DNA of 64,000 nucleotides from Paracoccaceae bacterium (GCA_020425085.1 JAGQRW010000007.1:496001-560000), one strand, 5' to 3'. Counted from the stretch's first letter, positions 47,901 to 57,773 are shown. The notes: a model not told the origin generated them from the sequence alone. Numbers and translations: made by a program.

Positions 47901-49467
47901 CGTGACGCCCTTCGCGGTCGAAAACCCAGAACAGTCCCAGCGACAATACCAGCAGCAACAGGCCGGCCCCGGCAGCAGCCTGCATCTGATAGGCCCCCAT
48001 CAGGCGATACATCAACAATGGCAGGGTAGGCCCATCTGCATCGGCAAATAGCGCGATCACCCCAAGATCCCCCATCGACAGCGCCGCCGCCAGACCGGTG
48101 GCAAATCCCGCCGCCGGTCGGATGCGTGGCCAGATGGCCAGACGAAAGCCGCTGAGGCCGGTCATCCCCAGACTGTCGGCAAGGGCGCCATAATCCTGCC
48201 TTGCCTGCCGAACCGCAGGCAGCAAGGCCCGCAAGGCAAAGGGCAGGCTCATCGCGGCATTGACCAGTGCGGTTATCGGCAGGGCCAGCCGCGCCGGATC
48301 GATATGGGGAAACAGCAACAGAAACAGCCCGGTACCGATAACCATGGGCGAGGCGGCAATGGAAAGATAACCAACACCTTCCAGCAGACCTGAAACCCTT
48401 GGATTTTGCGGCTCTTGCCTTGCGATTGCCAGCGCCAGCATGACCGCCAGCCAAAGCGTGAGCAGCGCCGAACCCAGTGCAACCAGAATCGACCGCATCG
48501 CCGCCGGTATGATCGAGGCGGGCAGGGTTGCCAGCCCATGCAGGCCATTGACGATCACCATGACCGTTGGCACCAGCAGAAACAGCGCCACCATCACGAT
48601 CATGATGCCATCACCAATACTTGCAAACCAGCTGCGTCCGTCCCATCGTTCCGCCAGCCGCTCGATTCCGGGGCTGAATTCGGAGGTGCGGCCGGTTTTC
48701 CACGCCAGAACCGCCGCCACGGCGCAAAGGGCAAACTGCATCACCGCCAGCAAGGCGGCGCGGCCAAGGTCGAAATCAAACCGAAACGCCTGATAGATCG
48801 CCAGTTCCAGCGTCGTCGCCCTTGGCCCGCCGCCAAGCGTCAACGCCACCGCGAATGAGGTGACGCAAAGCAGAAAAACCGTCACGAACGCCCCCGGCAA
48901 AACGGCCCTGAGGATCGGCCATTCCAGATGTCGGGTAAAGTTATGCCCGTCAATTCCCAACTGTGCCGCCAGGCGAAACTGTTCAGCCGGCACCGCCTGC
49001 CAGCCCTGCAATAACAGCCGCGTCACCAGCGGCAGGTTAAAGAAGACATGCGCCAGAACCACCCCGTCAAAGCCGTAGATTTCAAGCGGGCGATAACCGA
49101 TTCCGACCAGAACGTCGCTAAGGATGCCGGAACGCCCATAGACCGCCAGCAGCCCCAGAATGGCCACCACCACCGGCAGGATGAACGGCGCCCCCAGCAA
49201 CAGGACCAGCAACCGCCGCCCGACGAACCGCCGCCGCGCTAACGCCCGCGCCAGCGGAATCGCCAGACCGACGCTGAGGATGGCGGAAACCACTGCCTGC
49301 GATACGGTGAACCGCAAGGCGGCCCAATCCGCTGGGCCAAGTGAAAATAACCCCTCGGCATTGAGGCCGACCACCGCCAGCGTGCCAAGGCTCAGCGCCG
49401 CCAGCAACAGGGCGACGCCAAACCCGGCAAATCCGGATGGCCCTATTTGCTGAGCGCGTGCAGCCAT
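47887..49467 (-). CDS. thiP: thiamine ABC transporter permease
   Basis: 526 residues with about twelve membrane helices in two homologous halves; each half has a coupling loop (RLAAQLGIDGHNFTRHLEWP and ALADSLGMTGLSGFRLAIWP). A fused double permease of this type is typical of ThiP. It overlaps thiB by 25 bp. Confidence 0.9.
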   Translation of the reverse strand: MAARAQQIGPSGFAGFGVALLLAALSLGTLAVVGLNAEGLFSLGPADWAALRFTVSQAVVSAILSVGLAIPLARALARRRFVGRRLLVLLLGAPFILPVVVAILGLLAVYGRSGILSDVLVGIGYRPLEIYGFDGVVLAHVFFNLPLVTRLLLQGWQAVPAEQFRLAAQLGIDGHNFTRHLEWPILRAVLPGAFVTVFLLCVTSFAVALTLGGGPRATTLELAIYQAFRFDFDLGRAALLAVMQFALCAVAAVLAWKTGRTSEFSPGIERLAERWDGRSWFASIGDGIMIVMVALFLLVPTVMVIVNGLHGLATLPASIIPAAMRSILVALGSALLTLWLAVMLALAIARQEPQNPRVSGLLEGVGYLSIAASPMVIGTGLFLLLFPHIDPARLALPITALVNAAMSLPFALRALLPAVRQARQDYGALADSLGMTGLSGFRLAIWPRIRPAAGFATGLAAALSMGDLGVIALFADADGPTLPLLMYRLMGAYQMQAAAGAGLLLLVLSLGLFWVFDREGRHDAGA

Positions 49468-50447
49468 TCGTCCAACGCGTCCTTGCGCATGTCCACCGCC
49501 TGTTTGGGTGACATCAACAGCGCCTTTTCTGCCGGTACCGGGTTTTCAAACCCCTCGGGCAGGCCGGATTTCGGCGTCAGTACCGGATACATCCAGTTGC
49601 CGGTGGGGATGATCGACTGAAACGCGTCGCTTAGCATGAAATCCAGAAACTCGGCCGCCAGTTTTGGCTGTTTTGAGGTTACCAGCCTGCCCGCAACCTC
49701 GATTTGCAGATAATGACCTTCGTCGAATATCGCTGCTGCCTTGCTGTCATCCTGTTCGGCGATGATGTGATAGGCAGGCGATGTGGTATAGGACAGCACC
49801 ATGTCCGCCTCACCCTTCAGAAACAGGCCATAGGCTTCGGACCAGCCCTTGGTAACGGTCAGGATATGCGGTGCCAGCCCGGCCCAGATTTCAGGCGCGC
49901 GATCGCCATAAGCCGCCTTTACCCACATCAACAGGCCAAGTCCGGGGGTAGAGCTGCGCGGGTCTTCGATGATGATCTTGAAATCCTCAGGCATGGCGGC
50001 AAGTTCGGTGAAACTGCGCGGCACATCGCTTAGTTTGGTGCGATCATAGACAAAGGCGAAATAACCCCAGTCAAACGGCAAGAACCGCGTGTCTGTCCAT
50101 TCGATCGGCAGATCAAGCCCGGCCACCACCCGGTCGTGGCTGGCAAAAAGGCCGGTTTCAGCGGCGCGGGCGGTCAGATTGGTGTCAAGGCCAAGAACCA
50201 CATCGGCCTTGGTGCGCTCGCCTTCAAGCTGGATTCGTGCCAGCAATGCGGCGCCATCGCCAAGGGCGGTGAATTGCAGATCGCATTTGCACTGGGCCTC
50301 GAACGCCTGTTCCACGCGAGGGCCGGGGCCCCATTCGGAAACAAAGCTGTCATAGGTATAGACGTTGAGAACGGGCAGGTCTTCGGCACCAGCCGCCCCG
50401 CCTGGGAAAAAAATCAGGGCCGCGCCCAATAGTGCATTGCGAAACAT
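49443..50447 (-). CDS. thiB: thiamine-binding periplasmic protein
   Basis: 334 residues with a signal peptide (about 1-20, ending AAGAED). LNVYTYDSFVSEWGPG is the ThiB N-terminus. GGAGG lies 5 bases before the ATG. Belongs to the Fe/thiamine/spermidine binding-protein fold. Two nearby cysteines (QCKCDLQF) could form a disulfide or capping turn. Confidence 0.92.
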   Translation of the reverse strand: MFRNALLGAALIFFPGGAAGAEDLPVLNVYTYDSFVSEWGPGPRVEQAFEAQCKCDLQFTALGDGAALLARIQLEGERTKADVVLGLDTNLTARAAETGLFASHDRVVAGLDLPIEWTDTRFLPFDWGYFAFVYDRTKLSDVPRSFTELAAMPEDFKIIIEDPRSSTPGLGLLMWVKAAYGDRAPEIWAGLAPHILTVTKGWSEAYGLFLKGEADMVLSYTTSPAYHIIAEQDDSKAAAIFDEGHYLQIEVAGRLVTSKQPKLAAEFLDFMLSDAFQSIIPTGNWMYPVLTPKSGLPEGFENPVPAEKALLMSPKQAVDMRKDALDEWLHALSK

Positions 50448-50458
50448 TCAGTCCTCCA

Positions 50459-50511
50459 CAAAAAAGCTGGCGGGTGGGGTGAAGGACATCATGTCGTCAA
50501 CCTTCCCTCCG
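50459..50511 (-). terminator. riboswitch-controlled intrinsic terminator before thiB
   Basis: On the minus strand, GCCGGCGGAGGG at the 3' edge of the TPP aptamer can pair with CCCACCCGCCAGC downstream, followed by TTTTTT. Because the 5' arm is also needed for the aptamer, ligand binding and termination are coupled. A ligand-bound-OFF or shared-helix mechanism is inferred. Confidence 0.7.
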
Positions 50512-50583
50512 CCGGTATTGTCCGGTTCAGGTTCAACGGGTCACACGATTGCGTATCTCAGCCCAGAAAGGGCACCCCGAGGT
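50500..50583 (-). ncRNA. TPP (THI-box) riboswitch
   Basis: The minus strand reads CTCGGGGTGCC, then GGGCTGAGATACGC, ACCCGTTGAACCTGAACCGG, and ACAATACCGGCGGAGGGA. All the invariant THI-box blocks are present (CTGAGA, ACCCxxxGAACCTGA, CCGG, CCGGCGxAGGGA). It lies 53 bp upstream of thiB, with a terminator overlapping its 3' side, and so represses thiBPQ when thiamine pyrophosphate is plentiful. Confidence 0.95.
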
Positions 50584-50688
50584 GGGGCAACCATATGCCG
50601 CGCCTGCCGGGGTTACAAGCGGATTGCGAAAGGGTGCTTGGCAGATGGCGGCCATTCGGTGCATAAGCGGCGAAAAGGAAGATGATAG

Positions 50689-51789
50689 ATGAGCATCAAC
50701 AGCTTTGGCCGCCTGTTCAGCGTCAGCACCTGGGGCGAAAGCCACGGCCCGGCACTGGGTGCCATGGTCGATGGCTGCCCGCCGAATGTTCCCTTGGACG
50801 CGGCAATGATCCAGCACTGGCTGGACCGGCGCAAACCCGGCCAGAACAAATTCACCACCCAGCGGCAAGAGGCGGATCAGGTGGAAATCCTGTCAGGGGT
50901 ATATGAGGGTCTGACCACCGGCACGCCGATCCAGCTATTGATCCGCAACACCGATCAGCGCAGCAAGGATTATTCCGGGATCGCGGAAAAATTCCGCCCC
51001 GGACATGCCGATATCACCTATTGGCAGAAATACGGCATTCGTGATCCGCGTGGCGGCGGGCGGTCGTCAGCGCGGGAAACGGCGGCGCGGGTGGCGGCAG
51101 GCGGTGTGGCGCGGCAGGCGCTGAAAATGCTGGTGCCAGAGCTGAGGATCACCGGTGCCATGGTGCAGATGGGTCCCCACCGGATCGACCGCAACAACTG
51201 GGACCGGGATCAGATCGAGGCCAATCCGTTTTGGGCCCCCGATGCCAAGGCCGCCGCGATGTGGGAGGGGTATCTGGATGGGTTGCGCAAATCCGGCAAC
51301 TCCATCGGTGCCGTGGTCGAAGTGATGGCAGAAGGCATGCCCGCCGGTCTGGGCGCACCGGTCTATGCCAAGCTTGATGTCGATCTGGCGGCGGCGATGA
51401 TGTCGATCAATGCCGTGAAAGCGGTGGAAATAGGCGCCGGCATGATGGCGGCGGAACTGACCGGCGAAGAAAATGCCGACGAGATTTTCATGACCGAGGC
51501 GGGGCCGGTCTATTCCTCCAACCATGCGGGCGGTATTCTTGGCGGTATCTCGACCGGGCAGGACGTGATCTGCCGCTTTGCGGTGAAACCCACCTCATCA
51601 ATCCTGAAGCCGCGCCGTACCATCACCAAAGCAGGTGAGGAGGTCGAGATCGTGACCAAAGGTCGCCACGACCCATGTGTCGGCATCCGGGCGGTGCCGG
51701 TGGGCGAGGCGATGATGGCCTGCACCCTTTTGGATCATGTGCTGCTTCATCGTGGTCAGGTCGGCGAAAATCAGGGTCGGATCGGCTAG
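50689..51789 (+). CDS. aroC: chorismate synthase
   Basis: 366 residues. [20 protein letters not shown] at the start, [20 protein letters not shown] and [18 protein letters not shown] are the three signatures of the family. It makes chorismate from EPSP with reduced FMN. AAGGAAG precedes ATG 50689. Confidence 0.97.
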   Translation: MSINSFGRLFSVSTWGESHGPALGAMVDGCPPNVPLDAAMIQHWLDRRKPGQNKFTTQRQEADQVEILSGVYEGLTTGTPIQLLIRNTDQRSKDYSGIAEKFRPGHADITYWQKYGIRDPRGGGRSSARETAARVAAGGVARQALKMLVPELRITGAMVQMGPHRIDRNNWDRDQIEANPFWAPDAKAAAMWEGYLDGLRKSGNSIGAVVEVMAEGMPAGLGAPVYAKLDVDLAAAMMSINAVKAVEIGAGMMAAELTGEENADEIFMTEAGPVYSSNHAGGILGGISTGQDVICRFAVKPTSSILKPRRTITKAGEEVEIVTKGRHDPCVGIRAVPVGEAMMACTLLDHVLLHRGQVGENQGRIG

Positions 51790-51793
51790 CGGG

Positions 51794-52207
51794 TCAGGCG
51801 TTGGCGGCTGCCAGACCGATATCCATCAGTTCCTTGATTGCCGATTTACTCGGGTCGGCAACATTGCGCCCCAGTTCCTTGTCCCCTTTCAGAACGATCA
51901 GGGTGGAACGTCGCGGGATCCGATATTTTCTGGCAATCTTCGATTTGGCATGTACGTCCCAATCGACCTTGACGAATACCATATTGGCGTCATAGGCCGG
52001 ATTTTCCCGCCTCAGCGCCTCGATATTGCGGCCCTGGGCGCGGCAGGTGGAACACCAGTCGGTATAGAAATCAACGAATACCGTCTTGCCTGCCGCCAGT
52101 TGATCGGCCACCAGTCCCGGCGTGTAATCAAGCGTTTTTGCTGCCCTGAGGGCAAGCGGGGTCAGGGTTGCAGCCCCGACAAGGGCGATGAATTGACGGC
52201 GTTTCAT
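51794..52207 (-). CDS. exported thioredoxin-like protein
   Basis: 137 residues from ATG 52207 with AAGGAG upstream. The leader KRRQFIALVGAATLTPLALR resembles a Tat/Sec signal. The active site is WCSTC in VFVDFYTDWCSTCRAQGRN, as in the DsbD C-terminal domain. It follows ccdA by about 18 bp; together they act like a split DsbD, passing reducing power to the periplasm for cytochrome c maturation or repair. Confidence 0.85.
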   Translation of the reverse strand: MKRRQFIALVGAATLTPLALRAAKTLDYTPGLVADQLAAGKTVFVDFYTDWCSTCRAQGRNIEALRRENPAYDANMVFVKVDWDVHAKSKIARKYRIPRRSTLIVLKGDKELGRNVADPSKSAIKELMDIGLAAANA

Positions 52208-52225
52208 GATGACTCCTTTCAATGT

Positions 52226-52939
52226 TCAGACGGCGATGGACAAATTCTGCAACCAGATCGGCAGATGATCCAGCAACCAGCCTTCGATCCGCTGGTTCCA
52301 GCCCATCAGGATCATCGCACCGACCAGCAAAAACAGCGCCCCCATGAATGGCCGGGCAATGCCGGCCAGACGGCGCAGCAGCGGCTGGCGGGTGCGGATC
52401 AGTTCGTGGGCACCGTAGCCAAGGGTGACGATGATGCTGCCTATGCCAAGGGCGAAGGCAGTCATGATCAGGGCCGACCAGAGCAGGCTTTGGCCCTGTG
52501 ATGCCAGCGAAATTGCACCGCCAAGCGTTGGTCCGACGCAGGGTGACCAGACCGCGCCCAGCAAAACCCCGCCCAGAAACAACCCGCCAAGGCCGGAATT
52601 CTGCACCCGGCCAAATCCACGATCAGCGCCCGAGGCAAACCCGGCTGTGGCCAATTCAAAACGATGCGCCAATGCAGGAACCAGCAGGATCAGGCCAAAC
52701 AGCATCATCAGCACGGCACCGGTTTGCGCCAGCACCTGTTCGCTTAGCCCGATGACCCGGCCGGCCACGGCAACCAGCAGGCCCAGCAACACAAACGACA
52801 ACCCCATGCCCGCCGCCAGCGCCAGCGGCGCGTGTCGATTGGTCTGTACCGCCGCCCCCAGCACCAGCGGCAAAACCGGCAGCACACAAGGGTTGATCAG
52901 CGTCAGCAGTCCGGCGACATATGCAAGGATCAGTTCCAG
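52226..52939 (-). CDS. ccdA: CcdA-type thiol:disulfide membrane transporter, apparent CTG start
   Basis: About 237 residues with six membrane helices. The two catalytic cysteines are in LTLINPCVLPVLP and AVWSPCVGPTLGG. The only ATG/GTG/TTG in frame is GTG 52885, which falls inside the first motif and would remove helix 1 and its Cys. Family-like sequence (LELILAYVAGLLTLINPC) begins at CTG 52939, and an in-frame stop lies about 57 bases further upstream, so CTG is the best candidate start. A sequence error is the alternative. Confidence 0.8.
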   Translation of the reverse strand: MELILAYVAGLLTLINPCVLPVLPLVLGAAVQTNRHAPLALAAGMGLSFVLLGLLVAVAGRVIGLSEQVLAQTGAVLMMLFGLILLVPALAHRFELATAGFASGADRGFGRVQNSGLGGLFLGGVLLGAVWSPCVGPTLGGAISLASQGQSLLWSALIMTAFALGIGSIIVTLGYGAHELIRTRQPLLRRLAGIARPFMGALFLLVGAMILMGWNQRIEGWLLDHLPIWLQNLSIAV

Positions 52940-53030
52940 AAACGGCCATTCCCCATGGTTTCCCCATAGGTTTAAGGCAGGACAGGCGCTGCGTCATCAA
53001 ACGCTTTGATCGCCCGCCGTCACGAATTCG

Positions 53031-53939
53031 TCAGGAATCTGTAACCTTTGATCGCGTTGCGGGCGCTGGTTTCCCGGCGCTGCGCCTGGACAGTTGCACC
53101 GCCAGAATGCCCGCCGTTATGATGGCGACACCGATGAAATCGCGCAGGCTCAGCGACTCGTTCAGAACCACCGCCGCGACGATGACGCCAAAAAACGGGT
53201 TGAGAAAGTGATAGGTGGCGGCGCGGGTGCCGCCGATGCGTCCGACCAGCAGAAACCAGACCCAGGTGGCCGCCAGACCCGGAACCAGCGTGGTATAGAA
53301 GAACGCCAGCACCAGCGGCCAGTTCAGTTCGACATGCCAGGTTTCAAGCGCCATGGCAGGGATGAACAGCGCCGCACTGCCGACCAGCATTTGCAGGCCG
53401 ACGATCATCAGCACGTTGCCGCCTGACGATGCACCGCGAACCACCAGCGTTGCAATCGCCAATGCCGTGACGCCGATCAGACACAAAAACAGGCCGAACG
53501 GATCGGCCCCGCCGCTAAGGCGCGCGCTCAGGATGATGGCGACGCCGACAAAGCCGGCGATCAGCCCGATAATGCCGATCGGAGGGATCTTTTCCTTGAG
53601 GAAAACCCAGCTCAGAAACGCCACGATAAGCGGCATGGCGCTGGCGATGATGGCGGCCAGTCCGGCTTCGATCCACTGCATGGCGATGAAGAACAGGCCA
53701 AGATAAAGCGCGTTCTGACAGATGCCGAAGACAATGGTGCTGGTCCATTGGGCGCGGTTCAGTCGCATGTTCTGTCCCATCGCCAGGGCAAGCGCGATGG
53801 CAATCAGCCCCGATACCAGAAACCTGAGCGACAGCGAGGTCATGGGCGGCGCGTAAAGAACGATCACCCGGGCCGAGGAAAAGGCGCTGCTCCACATGAA
53901 TGCGAATGCCAGTCCCATGATGGCTGATCGAATATCCAA
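53031..53939 (-). CDS. DMT superfamily (EamA) exporter
   Basis: 302 residues with ten membrane helices in two EamA repeats (GLAFAFMWSSAFSSARVIV and a second half with LVPGLAATWVWFLLVGRIG). The SLRFLVSGLIAIALA and HFLNPFFGVIVAAVVL segments are family landmarks. Members export amino acids or metabolites; substrate unknown. Confidence 0.88.
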   Translation of the reverse strand: MDIRSAIMGLAFAFMWSSAFSSARVIVLYAPPMTSLSLRFLVSGLIAIALALAMGQNMRLNRAQWTSTIVFGICQNALYLGLFFIAMQWIEAGLAAIIASAMPLIVAFLSWVFLKEKIPPIGIIGLIAGFVGVAIILSARLSGGADPFGLFLCLIGVTALAIATLVVRGASSGGNVLMIVGLQMLVGSAALFIPAMALETWHVELNWPLVLAFFYTTLVPGLAATWVWFLLVGRIGGTRAATYHFLNPFFGVIVAAVVLNESLSLRDFIGVAIITAGILAVQLSRRSAGKPAPATRSKVTDS

Positions 53940-53956
53940 ACCACGTCCCCCGCAAT

Positions 53957-53984
53957 GAAAAAGGCCACCGTCGCCGGTGACCTT
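53957..53984 (-). terminator. terminator of the HU gene
   Basis: On the minus strand AAGGTCACCG, loop GCGA, CGGTGGCCTT (10 bp, one G-U), then TTTC. It lies between the HU stop and the EamA gene start. Confidence 0.8.
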
Positions 53985-54032
53985 AATCTGATTTTATTGG
54001 GGGAAAGAACCCCTAAACGTCAGCGCCTGTGA

Positions 54033-54320
54033 TCAGGTGTTGATGACATCCTTCAGCGCCTTGGCGATGGTCACTTTCACCACGCGGTCCGCCTCTTTCT
54101 TGAACTGTTCGCCGGTGGCGGGGTTGCGCACCATGCGTTCCGGCCGGTCGCGGCACATGAATTTGCCAAGGCCGGGCAGGGTCACGGCACCACCGGCTGC
54201 CACTTCGCGGGTTATGATCGAGGTCAGTGCCTCAAGGGCGCTGTTGGCCGAAGCCTTGTCGCTGCCGGTTGCCTCGGCAAGGGCTGCCACGAGTTGGGTC
54301 TTGGTCATCGGTTTGGTCAT
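54033..54320 (-). CDS. HU family DNA-binding protein
   Basis: 95 residues with the HU fold: helical N-terminus (TKTQLVAALAEATGSDKA) and beta arms. The usual DNA-contact arm GRNPATGE appears as RMVRNPATGEQFKKEADRVV. GKFMCRDRPER has a Cys, which is unusual in HU. Either ATG 54320 or ATG 54308 may be the start. A chromosomal architecture protein. Confidence 0.92.
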   Translation of the reverse strand: MTKPMTKTQLVAALAEATGSDKASANSALEALTSIITREVAAGGAVTLPGLGKFMCRDRPERMVRNPATGEQFKKEADRVVKVTIAKALKDVINT

Positions 54321-54474
54321 TGGTTTCGTTCCTGTAGTTGTTTTCGTTGTTATACGACCGCTTGAGGTACATTGGCGGCATTAAACTAGATACAGATGGG
54401 TAACTCAATCATTTGTGTGCACCGTTTGCGCTTTTTCGCCGGTTTTCATGGCTTTTTGCCCGATTTTTTCCGAC

Positions 54475-55956
54475 TCAGAGGAAAGCAGTTTCCTCGAAAC
54501 TGCGCAATTTTCGTGAATGTAACCGTTCCAGCGGCATTTCGCGCAGGGTTTCCAGGGCGCGAATCCCGATTTTCAGGTGCCTTGCAACCTGTACTCGGTA
54601 AAATTCGCTGGCCATTCCCGGCAGTTTCAATTCGCCATGCAGCGGTTTGTCGGAGACACACAAAAGGGTGCCGTAAGGTACACGAAAGCGAAAGCCGTTG
54701 GCGGCGACGGTGGCGCTTTCCATGTCAAGCGCGATGGCGCGGGATTGCGACAGTCGCTGCACCGGGCCGGATTGGTCGCGAAGTTCCCAGTTGCGGTTGT
54801 CGATGGTTGCGACGGTGCCGGTTCGCATCACCCGTTTAAGGTCATATCCCGTCAGCATGGTCACATCGGCCACCGCCTTTTCCAGCGCGATCTGGATTTC
54901 CGCCAGCGGAGGCACCGGAACCCAGACCGGCAGATCATCATCCAGCACATGATCTTCGCGCACATAGGCATGCGCCAGTACATAATCACCAAGCCGCTGT
55001 GAATTCCTGAGGCCGGCGCAATGGCCCAGCATCAGCCAGGCATGCGGGCGCAAAACCGCGATGTGGTCGGTGGCGGTCTTGGCATTGCTGGGGCCGATAC
55101 CGATATTGACCAGCGTGATGCCCGAACCATCCTTGCGTTTCAGATGAAAGGCGGGCATTTGCGGCGTCAGATTGGTAACGATCACCTTTTCACCGGTGCG
55201 TGCGATGGTATTTCCGGGGCCGACGAATTCTGTGTAGCCGGATTCAGGGTCTGCCAGCATCGCTGCGGCGTAAAGGATGAATTCGTCGACATAGAACTTG
55301 TAGTTGGTGAACAGAACATGGTTCTGGAAATGCTCAGGATCGGTTGCGGTATAATGCGGTAGCCGCGCCAGCGAATAATCAATGCGTTGCGCCGTGAAGG
55401 GGGCCAGCGGGCCAAGGGTTCCGGCCTCATGGATGGTATAACCGTTGACGATCTCATCATTGGTGCTGCTGAGATCCGGCACATCGAAAATATCGCGCAG
55501 CGGAAAGTCAAAGCCGCCGCTTTGCTGGACTGAAACTTCGGTGTCGTCCAGCAGGGCGAAATGCAGCGGGATCGGCGTGGTTGAGGGGCGTATACTGACC
55601 GGAACCGCATGATTTTCGATCAAAAGGCCGATCTGCTGGGTCAGGTAATTGCCGAACAGTTCCGGGCGGGTGACAGTGGTGGCATAGGTGCCGGGTTCGG
55701 CGACATGGCCAAACGACAGGCGGCTGTCCACATGCGCATAAGACGTGGTGGTGATGCTGATTTCCGGATAATAGGCGCGATAATGCGCGGTCGGGGTGCG
55801 GCCGTTCAGGGTTTCCTGAAACTCCTGTTTCAGAAAACCGGTGGCCTCGGAATATAGCAGTTTCAGCCGTTCGACCGCCGCTTCGGCACTGGTGAAATCC
55901 TCGGCCGGCCAAATGGGCGGCACCGACAGTGGCAACAGGGATTCATCGTGGTTCAT
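54475..55956 (-). CDS. amn: AMP nucleosidase
   Basis: 493 residues. The N-terminal AMP-nucleosidase domain covers about 1-180, followed by a phosphorylase-type domain (VTNLTPQMPAFHLKRKDGSG, VNIGIGPSNAKTATDHIAVL, LDMESATVAANGFRFRVPYG). It splits AMP into adenine and ribose-5-phosphate. It overlaps the upstream adenine deaminase gene by 4 bp. Confidence 0.95.
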   Translation of the reverse strand: MNHDESLLPLSVPPIWPAEDFTSAEAAVERLKLLYSEATGFLKQEFQETLNGRTPTAHYRAYYPEISITTTSYAHVDSRLSFGHVAEPGTYATTVTRPELFGNYLTQQIGLLIENHAVPVSIRPSTTPIPLHFALLDDTEVSVQQSGGFDFPLRDIFDVPDLSSTNDEIVNGYTIHEAGTLGPLAPFTAQRIDYSLARLPHYTATDPEHFQNHVLFTNYKFYVDEFILYAAAMLADPESGYTEFVGPGNTIARTGEKVIVTNLTPQMPAFHLKRKDGSGITLVNIGIGPSNAKTATDHIAVLRPHAWLMLGHCAGLRNSQRLGDYVLAHAYVREDHVLDDDLPVWVPVPPLAEIQIALEKAVADVTMLTGYDLKRVMRTGTVATIDNRNWELRDQSGPVQRLSQSRAIALDMESATVAANGFRFRVPYGTLLCVSDKPLHGELKLPGMASEFYRVQVARHLKIGIRALETLREMPLERLHSRKLRSFEETAFL

Positions 55957-57773
55957 CCATCGACCTTTTCAAACAGTTCGGTCTTTTCAAACCGGGTAAC
56001 GTCGATCAGCCCCTTGTCGGAAATCCTGAGTTCCGGGATCACCACCAGCGCCAGCAGCGAATGCTGCATATAGCCGTTGTTGAGCTTGGCGCCGCATTCG
56101 GCCATCGCCGCCATCATCCGGTCGGCGTCCCTGGCGACGTCTTGGGCGGGGGCATCCGACATCAGCCCGGCGATCGGCAGGCGCACCAGCGCCAGTTCGC
56201 GCCCGTCCTTAAAGACGGTGACGCCGCCGCCGACCTCGCCCAGGCGGTTCGCCGCCAGTGCCATGTCGCGCCGCGAGGTGCCGACAACGATCATGTGATG
56301 GCTGTCATGCGCCACGGTCGAGGCGATGGCGCATTCGCCCTTGTAGGTGAAACCGGAAACAAAGGCGTTCACCACCTCGCCTGTGGCGCGGTGACGTTCG
56401 ACCAGCGCGATCTGGCAAACATCCTTGGCCTCGTCGCCTTCGACCAGCCCGTCGCGCACCTGTAATTCTGCAGTGAGGGCGCGGGTTGGTGCCTGATTTT
56501 CGACCACGCCGATCACCTTGACACGCACGTAGTTGGCGCCCTCGGGCGCGTGAATGGCGAAATCATCGGCACTGAGCGTCTTGCCCAGCTTTACCGTCTG
56601 GCGGGCATCGTCGGGCCAGTCGAACAGCGGCGTTTCCAGCGTCAGCCTCCCCATTTCCGCCAGCGTCACGCCACGCGCGATCACTCGGTTGATCGGCAGG
56701 GTTCTGAGATCCGAGGTAAGGATGACATCCGCCCGCCGCCCCGGCGTGATCGAACCAAGCTCACGTTCCAGCCCGAAATGCGTCGCGGTGTTGATGGTGG
56801 CCATTTGCAGTGCCACCAGCGGATCACAGCCACATTCGATAGCGTGTCGGACGACCCGGTTCATATGCCCGTCATTGACCAGCGTGCCGGAATGACAGTC
56901 ATCGGTGCAAAGGATGAAATTGCGCGGATCAAGCCCCTTTTCGGTAATGGCGGTGATCTGCGCCTTGACGTCATACCAGGCTGAACCTAGGCGCAGCATC
57001 GCGCGCATTCCCTGGCGGACCCGCGCAATCGCGTCGGTCTCGGTGGTTCCTTCATGGTCATCGGCAGGCCCGCCCGCCACATAGGCGGAAAAGGCCGGGC
57101 CAAGGTCCGGGCTGGCGTAATGGCCACCAACCGTCTTGCCCGCGTTCTGAGTGGCGGCGATTTCTGCCAGCATCCTGGCATCGGCGTTGATCACGCCGGG
57201 AAAATTCATCATTTCGCCCAGCCCGACGATGCCGGGCCACGCCATTGCCTCGGCCACCTCGTCAGGGCCGAGTTCATGGCCGGTGGTTTCCAACCCCGGC
57301 GCCGAGGGCGCGCAGGACGGCATCTGTGTGAAGATGCTGATCGGCTGCCCCATGGCGTCGTCATGCATCAGGCGAACGCCGTAAAGGCCCAGCACATTGG
57401 CGATTTCATGCGGGTCGGTGAACATGGTGGTGGTGCCGTGCGGGATGACGGCGCGGGCGAACTGGCCCGGCGTCAGCATGCCGCTTTCGATATGCATATG
57501 CGCGTCGCAGAGGCCGGGAATGGCGAACTGGCCATTGGCGTCGATGATTTCCGTGTCGGGGCCGATGCAATGGCCGGCATCCGCACCGCAATAGGCAAAG
57601 CGACCGCCGGCAATGGCAATCTGGCTGCCCGGCAGGATTTCACGGCTGTTGACATTGACCCATTGGCAGTTGGTGATCACAAGATCAGCCTCCTCGCGCC
57701 CGGCGGCGACGGCGACCAGACGGGGGGCGAGCTCAGGCCAGGATTTCAGCGGGGTGGGGCGGTTTGTCTGCAT
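55953..57773 (-). CDS. ade: adenine deaminase
   Basis: 606 residues from ATG 57773 (a GTG at 57788 is possible). The amidohydrolase metal site is in CDAHMHIESGM, with a further site in CTDDCHSGTLVNDGHMNRVV. The C-terminal TVAHDSHHMIVVG is diagnostic of the Ade branch. It deaminates adenine to hypoxanthine, directly using the product of the AMP nucleosidase encoded next in the operon. Confidence 0.95.
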   Translation of the reverse strand: MQTNRPTPLKSWPELAPRLVAVAAGREEADLVITNCQWVNVNSREILPGSQIAIAGGRFAYCGADAGHCIGPDTEIIDANGQFAIPGLCDAHMHIESGMLTPGQFARAVIPHGTTTMFTDPHEIANVLGLYGVRLMHDDAMGQPISIFTQMPSCAPSAPGLETTGHELGPDEVAEAMAWPGIVGLGEMMNFPGVINADARMLAEIAATQNAGKTVGGHYASPDLGPAFSAYVAGGPADDHEGTTETDAIARVRQGMRAMLRLGSAWYDVKAQITAITEKGLDPRNFILCTDDCHSGTLVNDGHMNRVVRHAIECGCDPLVALQMATINTATHFGLERELGSITPGRRADVILTSDLRTLPINRVIARGVTLAEMGRLTLETPLFDWPDDARQTVKLGKTLSADDFAIHAPEGANYVRVKVIGVVENQAPTRALTAELQVRDGLVEGDEAKDVCQIALVERHRATGEVVNAFVSGFTYKGECAIASTVAHDSHHMIVVGTSRRDMALAANRLGEVGGGVTVFKDGRELALVRLPIAGLMSDAPAQDVARDADRMMAAMAECGAKLNNGYMQHSLLALVVIPELRISDKGLIDVTRFEKTELFEKVDG

